A stretch of DNA of 64,000 nt from Ascidia mentula (taxonomy: Eukaryota > Chordata > Ascidiacea > Phlebobranchia > Ascidiidae): contig OX387200.1 in NCBI GenBank assembly GCA_947561715.1, positions 19,842,501 through 19,906,500 on the forward strand. The letters run 5' to 3'. Shown here in pieces: positions 44,901-55,200 of the stretch (within the stretch, counting starts at the first letter, position 1; each line of letters opens with the position of its first letter). The notes beneath the pieces were generated by a model. The model made no database searches. It was not told the DNA's origin and saw only the letters and a list, made by a program, of their open reading frames with translations. The translations under genes and the position numbers were made by a program.

Positions 44901-46701
44901 AGCTGAAAACGCCTTATTTCTCTGTATTAGTGATTTTGATATTTTTCAAAGGTGCAAATCAACTACATGTCAAATGATTTTAAAAACGAATTATTATTGT
45001 GTGGAGGAATCCTGATCTCAACCTCTTGGGTGTTGACTGCAGCAAATTGTTTCGAGTAAGAATGTTTCGCTGAACAGATATTGACAGGAGAGCAAAAAAT
45101 ATTTGATTGGTCGTCAAAGTGAGAATGATAAACCCCACTAAAGCAGAACGGACCCCTCCGTCGCTTCAAGCATTTTTCCCAGCTCGGCATTTCTGTCCTG
45201 TAATCTATACCATATTTTGTTTAGTTTTTACGTGGGTACCCTTAGCTCAGTAAAATAATTAATCTGTTCTTTCGGCACAATTAAACGTATAATTTTACTA
45301 TAGGTATATGCTATCAAACAGCTCTTGGCCGTTTGTATCTGTTGTAAGATTGGGAGCCCTTCTACAAGCGGATGCTGGCGCGCACGAACAACCGTTGGAA
45401 TGGATAAAAAAAATCGTAATTCACCCGCTGTACAACGTCACATCTGCACATAATAACATCGCTCTTATGCAAGTAAGTGGAAGTTAAAGTTTTTCATCCT
45501 TTTTTTGCAGGGCTATATCTGATTTGAAATACATTAAAAACCACATATGTGCACTGAGGTTTTAATTCACACCATACATCTTTAGCTTTACACTCCTGTC
45601 TCTATTGGTTCGTACGTTCGGCCGATCTGTTTACCACAAGGCGAGGAGGTTTTGACTGACAACATGTGTGTGGCTACTGGATGGGGCACAAGTACAAACT
45701 ATTTTACTTTTTTAAGTTCCTGTTTTTTACTTTTTATATATTTAAAAACAGTTGATAAATGTTGGCCTTTTAGAATAGAACATATATCATATCTGCCATA
45801 GCTCGCACTATATGTGCTTCACATCGTTTGTACATACAATTTGTCAGAAAACTTTGGAACAAAGGATTACCCTTTGATGGAGGCTGACCTTCGGATTCTT
45901 CCTGTAAGTTATTGCAATCAAGCGAAAATGCCGCCAACGAAACCATTTGTGGGAGAAACAAATATTTGTGCGGGGTCGAACCGTGGTGGATTTGACTCTT
46001 GTCAGGTGGGTATTGAGGAGTCGGTATTTCTTTAAATAAAAATCCGCCTGTGGAAAAAACCGTTCCCGTAAGTTCTCGTACCATCAGTACGATGTACTTG
46101 TGTAGCTGTTGTGGTTGATGATTGAGCAAATGTGCCACAGGAGTGAATAAGCATCACGCTCAGGCAATAATTGGATTAAAAAGCATCAACATGTGCAGAT
46201 TAATTTGGCGCAATCATTTTTTTACGGTTGAAGAATCTGTTAATGTTATTGGAAAACAAACAAAACTTGTCGATGAGAGTAAAGCTGCCGCTGATCAAGA
46301 AACCTGTAGTTTTTTATTTAGTTGCAACATGCAACGTTTGACAATATTGTTAATATCTGAATTATAATAATATTTTATTTCAAATGAAGTGATTTATAAT
46401 TCATTGCGCATTTTAATATACATATTTTCTGATATTACCCTACCTACAGGGTGACAGTGGTGGTCTTCTTATGTGCCAACGATGTTCAAACTGTGCTTGG
46501 TTTGTTGCTGGCATCGCTTCGTTTGGACTCAACTGCGGTCAACCGAACCAACCTGGAGTTTACACGAAAATCTCAGCCTACGAGAATTGGATCAAAAATG
46601 TTTCTGGTTTAGTACAGACTGCTCGGAACATATCTGGAACATGCGAAGGTAATTCAGATAGAATGTCGGAACACACAGCTCGGAACACAACATGTCAGTA
46701 A
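26970..46701 (+). CDS. Gene C: giant TSP1 protein with four trypsin-like modules (inferred single gene)
   Basis: Exons of the gene B-like part: 26970-27042, 27594-27741, 27874-27998, 28263-28412, 28979-29119, 29592-29735, 29808-29921, 30500-30648, 30824-30915, 31074-31221, 31414-31513, 31694-31854, 32220-32418. Then 14 TSP1 exons (32586 to 37323), module 2 (37669-40309), module 3 (40650-43286), TSP1 43754-43891 and module 4 (44286-46701). All junctions agree in phase; the total is 6,864 nt, 2,287 aa. Domains: signal peptide, 1 ShKT, 19 TSP1, four half-TSP1/linker/S1 units. There is no signal-peptide exon after 26970. Each internal S1 domain ends with a phase-1 donor just before a stop (EG|GTAATT at 32418; CGA|GTAAGT at 40309 and 43286), so the stops may be skipped by splicing or used for shorter isoforms. 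Alternatives: a gene ending at 32438 plus one or more 5'-truncated genes. Modules 1 and 4 lack full triads. Confidence 0.62.
27300..27539 (+). mobile_element. SINE-like composite copy in gene C intron 1
   Basis: Duplicate of 21010-21249 carried by the 6.29-kb segmental duplication, not an independent insertion. Same B-box-like core and A-rich tail. Confidence 0.5.
29808..32438 (+). other. Gene C protease module 1: S1 domain with lost nucleophile
   Basis: Half-TSP1 29808-29921, linker 30500-30648, S1 exons 30824-32418 or to the stop at 32436-32438. His (LTAAHC) and Asp (LNDIAL) are kept. The exon that should start GDSGGP reads ENNGGS at 32220-32237, replacing D194 and the catalytic S195 by Asn and P198 by Ser. 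The rest of the exon ([14 protein letters not shown]) is well conserved, which suggests a folded, inactive pseudoprotease rather than a decayed gene. Activation site GR|IING retained. Confidence 0.8.
32586..33737 (+). other. Four dispersed TSP1 exons of gene C
   Basis: Exons 32586-32729, 32788-32931, 33180-33323 and 33594-33737, each 144 nt and phase 1-1. The second differs in type (WMTWKSWGSC ... CPNEQECDGS) and resembles exons of gene E such as 58550-58693. The others are WTEWGPW/WRPW type with six cysteines. The intron between the first two is only 58 nt. Confidence 0.8.
34080..34721 (+). repeat. 321-bp tandem array: TSP1 exon plus intron, two units
   Basis: TSP1 exons at 34080-34223 and 34401-34544, followed by their introns, repeat with a 321-bp period. 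The next exon (34722) continues the spacing but with the sequence of the 351-bp family downstream. The encoded repeats (WTEWGLWGNC) are nearly identical. Confidence 0.88.
34722..37323 (+). repeat. 351-bp tandem array: eight TSP1 exons with matching introns
   Basis: Exons start at 34722, 35074, 35425, 35776, 36127, 36478, 36829 and 37180. From 35074 on the period is exactly 351 bp. Each unit is one 144-nt phase 1-1 exon (WTEWGPWRACGKTCG ... TRSRTC ... CNEGACP) plus a 207-nt intron. Introns are as conserved as exons, and the middle units look identical, so the array arose very recently or is kept uniform by gene conversion. The last exon ends PCPG with a different donor. Each unit keeps six cysteines, WxxW and CxxTCxxG. 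Confidence 0.95.
37347..40327 (+). repeat. 2.98-kb tandem duplication of a protease module, first copy
   Basis: The stretch beginning CCCTTTTCTTGTTTTTAATA recurs about 2,980 bp downstream at 40328 with very few differences. It carries an upstream intron and all seven exons of one half-TSP1/linker/S1 module. Confidence 0.9.
37669..40317 (+). other. Gene C protease module 2: complete catalytic triad
   Basis: Exons 37669-37779, 38035-38186, 38375-38466, 38644-38788, 39306-39411, 39784-39947, 40123-40309 (stop at 40315-40317 if unspliced). Activation site GR|IING; LTAAHC, LNDIAL and GDSGGP are present. D189 is present; position 192 is Arg (VDTCR), unlike Gln in genes A and B, which may alter substrate preference. 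Half-TSP1 lacks one codon (CHDKCPK). Predicted active trypsin-like domain. Confidence 0.82.
40328..43304 (+). repeat. 2.98-kb tandem duplication of a protease module, second copy
   Basis: Near-identical to 37347-40327, including introns. The left join puts module 2's 3' exon directly against the intron that precedes module 3, with only about 10 bp between. The copy ends shortly after the module 3 stop. Confidence 0.9.
40650..43294 (+). other. Gene C protease module 3: complete catalytic triad
   Basis: Exons 40650-40763, 41019-41167, 41356-41447, 41621-41765, 42283-42388, 42761-42924, 43100-43286 (stop at 43292-43294 if unspliced). Near-identical to module 2 with the full triad, D189 and R192. 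The half-TSP1 keeps the codon lost in module 2 (DRSCPK) and the linker reads TCTPLIRRYS. Confidence 0.82.
43569..43605 (+). repeat. (TGTGAG)n microsatellite
   Basis: About six tandem hexamers TGTGAG/GTGAGT in the gap between module 3 and the next TSP1 exon. Each unit contains GTGAGT, a consensus 5' splice donor. Confidence 0.9.
43754..43891 (+). other. Single TSP1 exon between modules 3 and 4
   Basis: 138-nt phase 1-1 exon, VSEWGPWGNCDKSCG to SCNEGACPG, with two codons fewer than the array exons. Its acceptor side (GGGACAG) matches that of 33180, so both belong to a sub-family distinct from the WTEW array. Confidence 0.75.
44286..46701 (+). other. Gene C protease module 4: S1 domain with His and Asp replaced
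   Basis: Exons 44286-44399, 44622-44770, 44952-45055, 45304-45472, 45586-45691, 45848-46005, 46450-46701. His57 is Asn (LTAANC), Asp102 is Asn (HNNIAL), and the serine motif is GDSGGL. The activation sequence is GK|IFNG instead of GR|IING. All structural cysteines and the PGVYTKIS segment are kept and the frame is open, so a pseudoprotease is more likely than a dead gene. The domain ends in a unique tail (GTCEGNSDRMSEHTARN) before the stop. Confidence 0.82.
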
Positions 46702-46749
46702 TGAAACTACGTGTGTTATGTTTACATGGGTGCTCACTGCCGGAATGTT

Positions 46750-46755
46750 ATTAAA
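46750..46755 (+). terminator. Poly(A) signal of gene C
   Basis: ATTAAA about 50 bp after the stop, followed by the CCTGCATTTAAAA context that also follows the poly(A) signals of genes A and B. This supports 46701 as the true end of the gene. Confidence 0.6.
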
Positions 46756-46844
46756 CCTGCATTTAAAAACGAGTTTAGCATTTTGTGGATTAACAATTAC
46801 TCTGTCCTCAACCAAGATTAACTTTCCAATTGCCATCAGTTTAT

Positions 46845-47020
46845 GCCTTTGCGTTTGAGGTTTTTCTTTTTTTTGACCACACCGGGGTTTGAACCCAACC
46901 CAGGATGTCCTGAGCACGAATCTCGATCAGGTTTTTTTCTTAGTGTGTGGTTCGGGCCCTTGACCAATGCTGCCAATCACCCGCATGCAGCTAAAGTTTT
47001 CCCGGTTAAGCCTCTCTGGG
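46845..47020 (-). mobile_element. tRNA-derived SINE-like element, minus strand
   Basis: Read on the minus strand: an A-box-like region (TTGGCAGCATTGGTCAAGGG), a core CCTGATCGAGATTCGTGC, a B-box-like GGTTCAAACCCCGG, then TGTGGTC and an A-rich tail. The core and tail match 21181-21249. Intergenic, downstream of gene C. Confidence 0.55.
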
Positions 47021-49202
47021 GTTATCGGAGAAGTTCGACATCAAGTGACGTGTACAAAAATATCACTGTGACCGCAAGGTGGAGCAATTGGTAAAGTCGA
47101 AAGAAATTTCTGATTTGCGGTGATTCTATTTCGAATAACCAAGCTCCGAAACAGAGTGTGGAAATAAATTTTGACCCGGGTTCGTAGAAAAGCTGAAGCA
47201 CTAACCCAAAATGTACTTTTGTAAATGAGCAAACAAGATATATTAGTCATCAGGGTAGGTTTACCGAGGCCATGCATCTTCTAATCTTACAATTTTAGAT
47301 TCCTGAATATTCACCCATTTATCCATGCGTTATAAGTTTCATACGAAATAAGTTTTCTATGTGTTGAACTGTATTCGATCGTTAAACATTATAAAAATGA
47401 CCAATATTAAAATCAAGTCAACACTCTTAACAAATCATTATCAAGTCTTATATTTTGGAAACCTTAAAATATTCCAGAGCAAAATATTTCAGGCTGACAT
47501 CGCCATTCCTTCAGGGTGACAACGGTTTGTTTGTTTTCGGTTTAAATTTTTAAGGGAATTGTGTTATATAGCTCACTTAGTTAATCAAAATAAAAGAAAG
47601 TACTGCAACCAAATTATTCTAATCATTTTCCTCTCACGAAACTGCAAAGGATTACGTCACTGGAAACTTATGTGCGTTAACAAGCGGTTTCTTCCTGTCA
47701 CAGCGAATATCTGATGTATTTTTATACCCGGTTTGTAATGGTTCGTGTAAATATATTCCTGGGATGGATTGACGAATAACGTTTGTCGTAAAAATGTCCG
47801 CTTCGTTATAGCAACAGGAAACGCCTGCTACTAAATCGTGATAACAAAATTATAAATTTACCCACGTTCTTTGAGGCCGCTTGAAACACGTGTTGACGTC
47901 AAAATAATGACAATTTTCCGAAACATCGTGCCATCGCTAAATATTTTGCATGGTTATTTTGTCTTTTTAAGACTTCGAAAACTATTTATAAATGAAAATT
48001 TTCCGAAAACATCGTTCGGTGAAATCGAGGCCTTTTAAGTGCCTCCAGGCATTCATTGTCATGGCGAAATAAGTAGTTAGGGAAAGATTTTGAAATGGTT
48101 AAACGTTGAATTTGAAAACTAAATAAAAAGTTAGTATTTTCACATGTAGCCTTTGTTTTAATGTGGATGGGGTAAACCGATATCATTACAAGTGATTCGA
48201 AATTGGTTTGATTCGACGGCCTTCGTGGCATTATTGTAAGGTGTGGTGGGGAAAGTGTCCACATCGCGAATGATTCGACAAGTTTTACCGACCTTACTTT
48301 AAAGCGGCATGCGGTTTGGTAATAATTGGGGTCTAATTAAGGCTTTAGCTGCTTCGAACGTAATTGCATAATTGCGATTAAAGTAACTACAGCGAAATTG
48401 GTCGGTTTCTGGAAAGTGCTTCAACGTTGGTAAAGTAGGAAAGCAACACTCAACATCAAAGTAGTTTTTGGCCAAAACAAAGCCTTATGTCTGCAGGCTA
48501 GCGACAGGGACGGGATAAACTGGTTTATTGCCAAGTTTCTACAAACAGGCTTGGTGTCGACGCTGCAAGACGTGCTACATACGTAAGCGGAAGAAAAACT
48601 ATTTCTACTGTCACCAAAAAGCAGCTTTGGTCTTCGACTATTGTACAGTCACTAAAGCTGCACTAACGAGACCGAAGAGGTCGAAACAGTGGCCCTATAT
48701 GCAGTTCACTAAACACAAATTATCGGTTTCAGATAAACATCCAAACAAACATTGTATTTAACAGAAGAGAGCTTAGCATAAATCCTAAGCATCAATATGA
48801 TGCTTTTTGAGTGGCATAACGTACTGGAAACACTACGTGCATGGTTCTTTAGCAAGATATGACAAAATCGGGGCAAAATTTCATTGACACGCATGTAACG
48901 TAGTGACGTCAAAACATAATGACCAAAATATCAAAGTGTTTTTTGCGCCTCGAGGTTTTAACTATGATGATGTTCGTGCGTTGCCGCCGGCGTTTGTCGG
49001 AATTCAGGCGCGCGATCTCTCACGGCGGTGAACGGAAATGCAGATGAAAAAAAATGGGAAAAAAGAATTCTGTGACGTAGTTTGTGAGGCTGGCATTCAC
49101 ATGCTGCTAGCCAGAAGAGCGTTTTAAGTGTTTGAGGGTACCTTCTGTTAGTAACCTAGGTGTCTACGTATTAAGGTACTTACTTATACTGTTTACAAAG
49201 AA
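47021..49202. other. Intergenic region before gene E
   Basis: I see no coding region in these 2.2 kb. A foldback-family remnant is near 48630-48712. A locally GC-rich stretch near 48975-49035 (with GCCGCCGGCG and GGCGCGCGATC) lies about 200 bp before the gene E start and may belong to its promoter. No convincing TATA box was found. Confidence 0.5.
48630..48712. repeat. Foldback-family remnant
   Basis: AAAGCTGCACTAACGAGACC and GGTCGAAACAGTGGCC match the right part of the 5943-6200 element and the 53195-53405 copy. Both ends are missing. Confidence 0.45.
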
Positions 49203-52200
49203 ATGGATTTTAAAAAGGCCTGCTTGTTCGCGCTCTTTGCCTGCTGTCTGACTCTAAATGAAGTAAAAGGCCAAGGTAGAATAAAGTCTAGTGTTATTAA
49301 TCACTGTAGAACAACGATTAAAGTGTACGCATGTTTATTTATTTAAACTTTTCAAGCTTCCGAATTTTACCTTTGGTGTTGGAAAATTGTTGTCCGACAA
49401 CTAACGTTCGTGTTCTAGCATCCTAATAGGTTTGCAATAATTCGTAACAACTGTGTTTTGCGCAGCTTGCATCGACAGAAACGCCCAATGTCCTTTATAC
49501 AAAGCCTATGGGATATGTAATCATCCAACATATCGTCCTTCTCTGGTGGGAGTGTGCGATAGGTCGTGCGAGTTTTGCACACCAGGTATGACAATTATTT
49601 GCACAAAAACATGTGATTATTCATGTATACATAGGCGTCGATTCAGCGGTGACTGGGGGTGACATGTCACCCCTCACAAACAAACATTTCGTTCAAACTA
49701 AAAATTGTTGTCAGAAAAACCACATACATTATGCTGTGCGTTAAGCTAGTTTTAAAAGATCTTTATTATCATCGTCACAATCACGACAAACACAAACGTC
49801 TCGTGGATTATCACGCAACGCAGCAATTGTTGTAACATAATGGTAAGAATCGGCATTGTTGCGTAATAGATTTGTTTGTTACTTCATGATTACTAAAATT
49901 TGCAATTGACCGAGTGAAACAAAAATGTCCCGCTTTCAGTAAGAGGATTCGTAATCGAAGTGTCTAAAATTTAGTGCTAGACCAACATGGTTCGGTGTAA
50001 AAAGAAACTGACACGAAACGGATTTTGCGTCGTTTCCTATGTTTAGGGCGATGCGACTGACGGAATGTTTTTTTGCGTGTTTTTAAAACCTGGAAAAGTC
50101 ACTCTTAATATTTGAAATATCGACGCCTATGCATGTATACAATCCTACCATGAATTTAAGTGTTATCGCACACATACCAGACCGATGTATTTTGCCTCTA
50201 CGATAAGTGAAGTTTACGTAACACAGACAGAATTTACTAGGTAAAAATACAAATTAACACACTTCAACCATTTTTTTGTTAACATTATGCGAATTGGTTA
50301 TCTGCCTAAACGTTCGGTTGCCCAATCCAATATTTTCAAAATTTGCCGATAGAATGACAAATATTGCATTCGTTCGATTATTTGTTAAAACATATATCTT
50401 ATTCCTTCCACTTATATATCTTCGGTGTAAGCAACGCTGATACATAAATAGCAGCAAACGTGATAGCCATCCGAAGTCGCTTAAAATCAAATTGCAATCA
50501 ACTCAAACCTTTACCCGCAAATCATATTTTGCATATTTTTGTTTTGAAATGTACTTATTACTTTTATGTACTCGTAAAAGGTGGAGCCCAGTGGAATGAG
50601 TGGGCGCAATGGAGCCCATGTTCGCAGACATGTGGAACGACCGGCACCCAAAGCCGGGGCCGAACTTGTGATTCAGGAAACGACTGCACGGGAGACGCCA
50701 CAGAGTCAAGAAACTGCAACAGGGTTCCATGTGGAGGTAACACGTTCTGAACAAAATAAGTGTTTTTCGGTTGACCTAATATGTTAGTTTTATTTGCGTT
50801 ACAAGTTTATTATGCCGACTTTTGGTAAAACGTCGCAAGGCAAAAGTTTGCAAACATGTTGAGTGACCCATGTAGTGTACTCTATTAGCAGAAGCTAAAA
50901 ACAAACTCTTTTGCGTTGCTTCTTTTTACAGTCCATAATCTGTATATAAATTAGAACATTATCTATACATAGATTTGTACCTGCCTCTTTCGAGTGATTT
51001 CTTCAATGAGGTGTTTGTTTTTGTAGCGTGGAGTAGCTGGGGACAGTGGGGAAATTGTGATGCAGCTTGTGGAGTGACTGGAACACAGACGAGGACAAGA
51101 TCATGTCTAAATGGGAACGACTGCGTTGGCGATCCCAGCCAAACAGGAAACTGCAACGGACCTGCTTGCGAAGGTATCAGTATGAAAACGTGTCCTTAAA
51201 TAAACATTATATCCTATAGGATACAAATATGTGACAAGGACAAAAACTTCGGTTTACATGAAACTAAACTTGTTGGATAATTTTTGTAATTCAATGAAAT
51301 AAAACCTTACCACGATTTGTGAGTAGCCTGGAGTCAATGGGGCCAGTGGAGTACTTGTAATGCCCAATGCGGTACGACTTCAACTCAGACGAGAACTCGC
51401 ACTTGTCAGAATGGAAATAATTGTCCGGGTTCAGCAACAGACAGTCGTACTTGTACTGGAGCTGCCTGCGTAGGTGAGAACGATATCGGAACAACGCAAA
51501 CAAGCTTATTAGTATTTATCACACTCGAAATAAATAAAGATACTTGTAGCACAGCAGTGACTGGGTGCCATTTGTAAATAGCGTGCCGCCAGCTGTTTTC
51601 CGTGTATTTACATGGAAAGTTTTGTTATATTCATGGTAACGAGGCGGGCGTTCTTTGGTTATCCAATGATTGCTTCGAAATATTTTTGTATTTTGTTGGG
51701 GAACCGTTAGCTGAATAAGGTTGGAAAGCACTGCTGTAGCACGAACAGTTTTTCGCAAATCGCTTCAAAGTAACTTTCAATACCTGCCTAATTTGTTTGT
51801 GGGTTTCGTCCAGGGTTTGCGTTTACACTGGTATTAATTTCTAGCTCTAAAAGTTCACTTTTTTTTCGCGAGTTTTCATCGCCCTGGATCCGATATCAAA
51901 ATATTTGTTACGTGCTTTTGAAAGGTGCTCACGGAAGAGTGGTTCAACGTTTATTAAAGTAAGAGTATTGCCAACCACACAAACTCTTTAACCGCGTTCA
52001 ACTTTGTTTTCAGCATGGAGTCCATGGGGCCAGTGGAGTACTTGTAATGCCGAATGTGGTGCAACTGCAACCCAGGAAAGAACTCGCACTTGTCAGAATG
52101 GAAATACTTGTCCTGGTTCAGCAACAGGCAGTCGTACTTGCAATGGACCAACCTGTGGTGTGGAGACATTTGTAAACTTAAAAGGCGTTTAGTTGTGCAA

Positions 52201-55200
52201 GTCAATTGAAAGCCGTATATATTATGAATTGCAGCAATTTTACGAAAACGCTATTTGAATATTCCGTACAATTATCGTTTTCTTGGCGACGTTAACATGA
52301 AAGTGAAAGTTAACTTGACAATGGATTGTAAATGGTTACAATACATTGTTTAACAAAACGATTTTTGACAAAAAATGTATAATCAACTACATTTGTTTAG
52401 AATGGGGCCCGTGGACCTTGTGGTCGGCCTGTAATGCTGCATGTGATTCAGTGGGCGTGAGACTCAGATCTCGCACCTGTTCCAATGGAGGAAACTGTGC
52501 AGGGTCGCCAACAGACACGGAATCGTGCAACGGAGATCCGTGCGGTGAGTGGACTAAAAGCAACATATCCAACCATGGCGCGCTGGTTAAGTTGTAAAAG
52601 TTCAATCTTGGGCATCAAAAGAAACAAGAATCTACGGGGCGCGTAATTTTGTACATGTTTAGATTCGTAAGAAGTTGGCAACAATATTCTAAGGATGAAT
52701 GCTTTAGAGAAAATAATGACAAACATACAACCATAAAAACACCTGTTATGTTTCTTCAGGAACTGCGTGGGATCCGTGGGCTGTTTGCAGTCAGTCATGT
52801 GGAACAGGCTTTCAGACACGAACACGTCCTTGTGGAACCGCATGCACCGAATATGGGAGTCAGCAATGTCCCCAAGCTTCCGATTGCTCGTACGCAACAA
52901 TTTGTTTTAAGCTTTTAGCAAAAACAAATTGTGCAATTTTTTTTCCAGTTGCGCTGCTGGGTGCGCTTGTGAAGATGTTGCATCGAATTGTTTCAACGTG
53001 GCATATTTTAACCAGTGTAATCATCCAAGTCTTGTTGCTTGGGTAAGACTAAACTGTGCCAAGAGCTGCAACATGTGCCCGGCATGCAATTGCGGTAAGT
53101 TTTGCTTCTCAGATACAAATTTTCGTTACCATGGCTAAAATTATTCTGACGAAATTATATTTCGGGCTTGTATCGTTCGGGAAACATTGAACACAAAAAT
53201 ATCACTATGTGGCACCAAAGAACGTAAAAGGACAAAATATCCGACTCTTTGGTACCCAACATATCGACGATTGACCGAAAGGTACCACAAAGTGGAAATA
53301 TGTGAGCCTGCTAGTCTACCAGCTAGCCCATTGCCACGGTCACCAGATGCACTGATGAGACCTTACAGGTCGAAACAGTGTGTATACCTGTCTGCAGCTC
53401 TCATTTACTATTATGGCTGTTTTGCGCATATCCGACTCTTTGTTATGGGAAAAGTTATTACGTGGAATATTTATTTACGTGTGACAAGAACAAAAAATAC
53501 GTTCACCTGTAATAGAACGAGTATATGGTTTAAATTTCTTTGTCATTGTATTCTGCGTTGTTGTCACTGTCGACGTACAATGTACCGGAAACGTTTAACA
53601 AGCCAACCACGTAATTTCGTCAAATATGCGGGTTTCCTAACACGAAACCCGCAGATTTGACATCACCGCCTCAGATAAACTTTGCGGTTATTTCAAACGG
53701 GTAATTTTGGTTGTTCTGTTTCCTTTGTTACCGCCATCCCCATGCGGAATTGAGCAAATCCATTCAAGTTAACAAAAAAGTAGTTTTAAGAAAAATTTTC
53801 GTGAAACTTTTAAAATTAAAAGATTCCGAACTGCATAAAACCAATGTTCTTGGAGAAAACTTGTCTGAAAGAATGAAATTTATTTCTAATCAATGTTTCT
53901 TCACTCGTTTCTTTTTTTTGGACGATTGCAAACAAACAAAAATTGACTGCAAGAAAAAAAGAAACTTTTAACAGGGATTAAACCATAGAACAAGACTTTG
54001 TCAAATCCTGCTAATGGCAAATGTAAAATAACACATACCGATAACATGTTAGTTCGGTATGTACAAAATATATTCCCGTGCATAATTGTGGAACTTAGGA
54101 AACTGTGTCATCGCAATTATTCTGTGGTTTCAGGTCCAGCGTGGTCAGCATGGAAGCCGTGGACTTCGTGTAGCGTCACTTGCGGTGCTGGAACAAGATG
54201 GCGCTACCGAGATTGCAACAAGGTTGCAGGATGCGGATCCGAATATTTCCAGACGGAACCTTGCAACGATGGAATATGCCCAGGTAGGAACTTTGAGTTT
54301 GTTTTAGTAAATGTCGACTGTGGCGGTTACCATTTGCGGAACAATGTTGAAATGTTTTGTTTACAATAACTTTGCAAATGAATTTCACGTAGCCGCTAAC
54401 GGGTGGGCGTGAAAAATAGTGTAGCACGCGAATAAACCAGCAACAAAAACCTAGTTTAAAAGTGAATTTTACATTTAAATCAACGCTATTTTGGTACAAC
54501 TTCATTTCAGTGTGGTCCAATTGGTCCTCGTGGGGCGCCTGCGACTGTGCAACGTCAAAGAGATCGAAAACTCGAACCTGTTCAGTAGCTAATGCATGCC
54601 CAGGTCTCGATACCATGACTGAAGATTGTACTCCTGTGAATTGCCCTGGTAAGGAAAAGAACAAGATAAACTAACAGATAAAAGCCCTCCTCATTAATTC
54701 TGGAAAATTCTGGCCCTCCACGTTAGGGCACAGTCTTTTTCCCTGCGACAACAAATTACTCATGTAATCTATTTGAATAAATAAGAAACTAACGATGCTT
54801 ATAGCGCTTAAGCGAAATTGACTTTTCCTTTAAATCTGCTAACGTCCATCAGACGTTTGTTTCCTCATTATCAAACTGAAACGAAGTGACAAAAAAACAA
54901 AACTTCACACCTTTGAGATAAGAGATATGAAATTTTGTTGTGATAAATAAATATTCTTCGTGACCTTTATCTCTTGGAAACAATTTTGGACCCATCGCGG
55001 AAATTAATGGGCTTAGTTCACCATCTACACTATTTGTCTTTAGAATGGAGTAGTTGGAGTTCTTGGTCAAATTGTGACGTGACTTGTGGTCCTGGAAAGC
55101 AAAGGAGAAACAGAAACTGCTTGAACGCGCCTGGGTGTCCAGGATCTTCCTCACAAACTAAAGATTGCGTTGCTGGAGATTGTCCTGGTAAGTTTTCGTC

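Noticed and set aside
46845-47020. Functional tRNA gene on the minus strand
   Set aside because: Box-like motifs are present but no cloverleaf could be formed. The A-rich tail and dispersed copies fit a SINE better.
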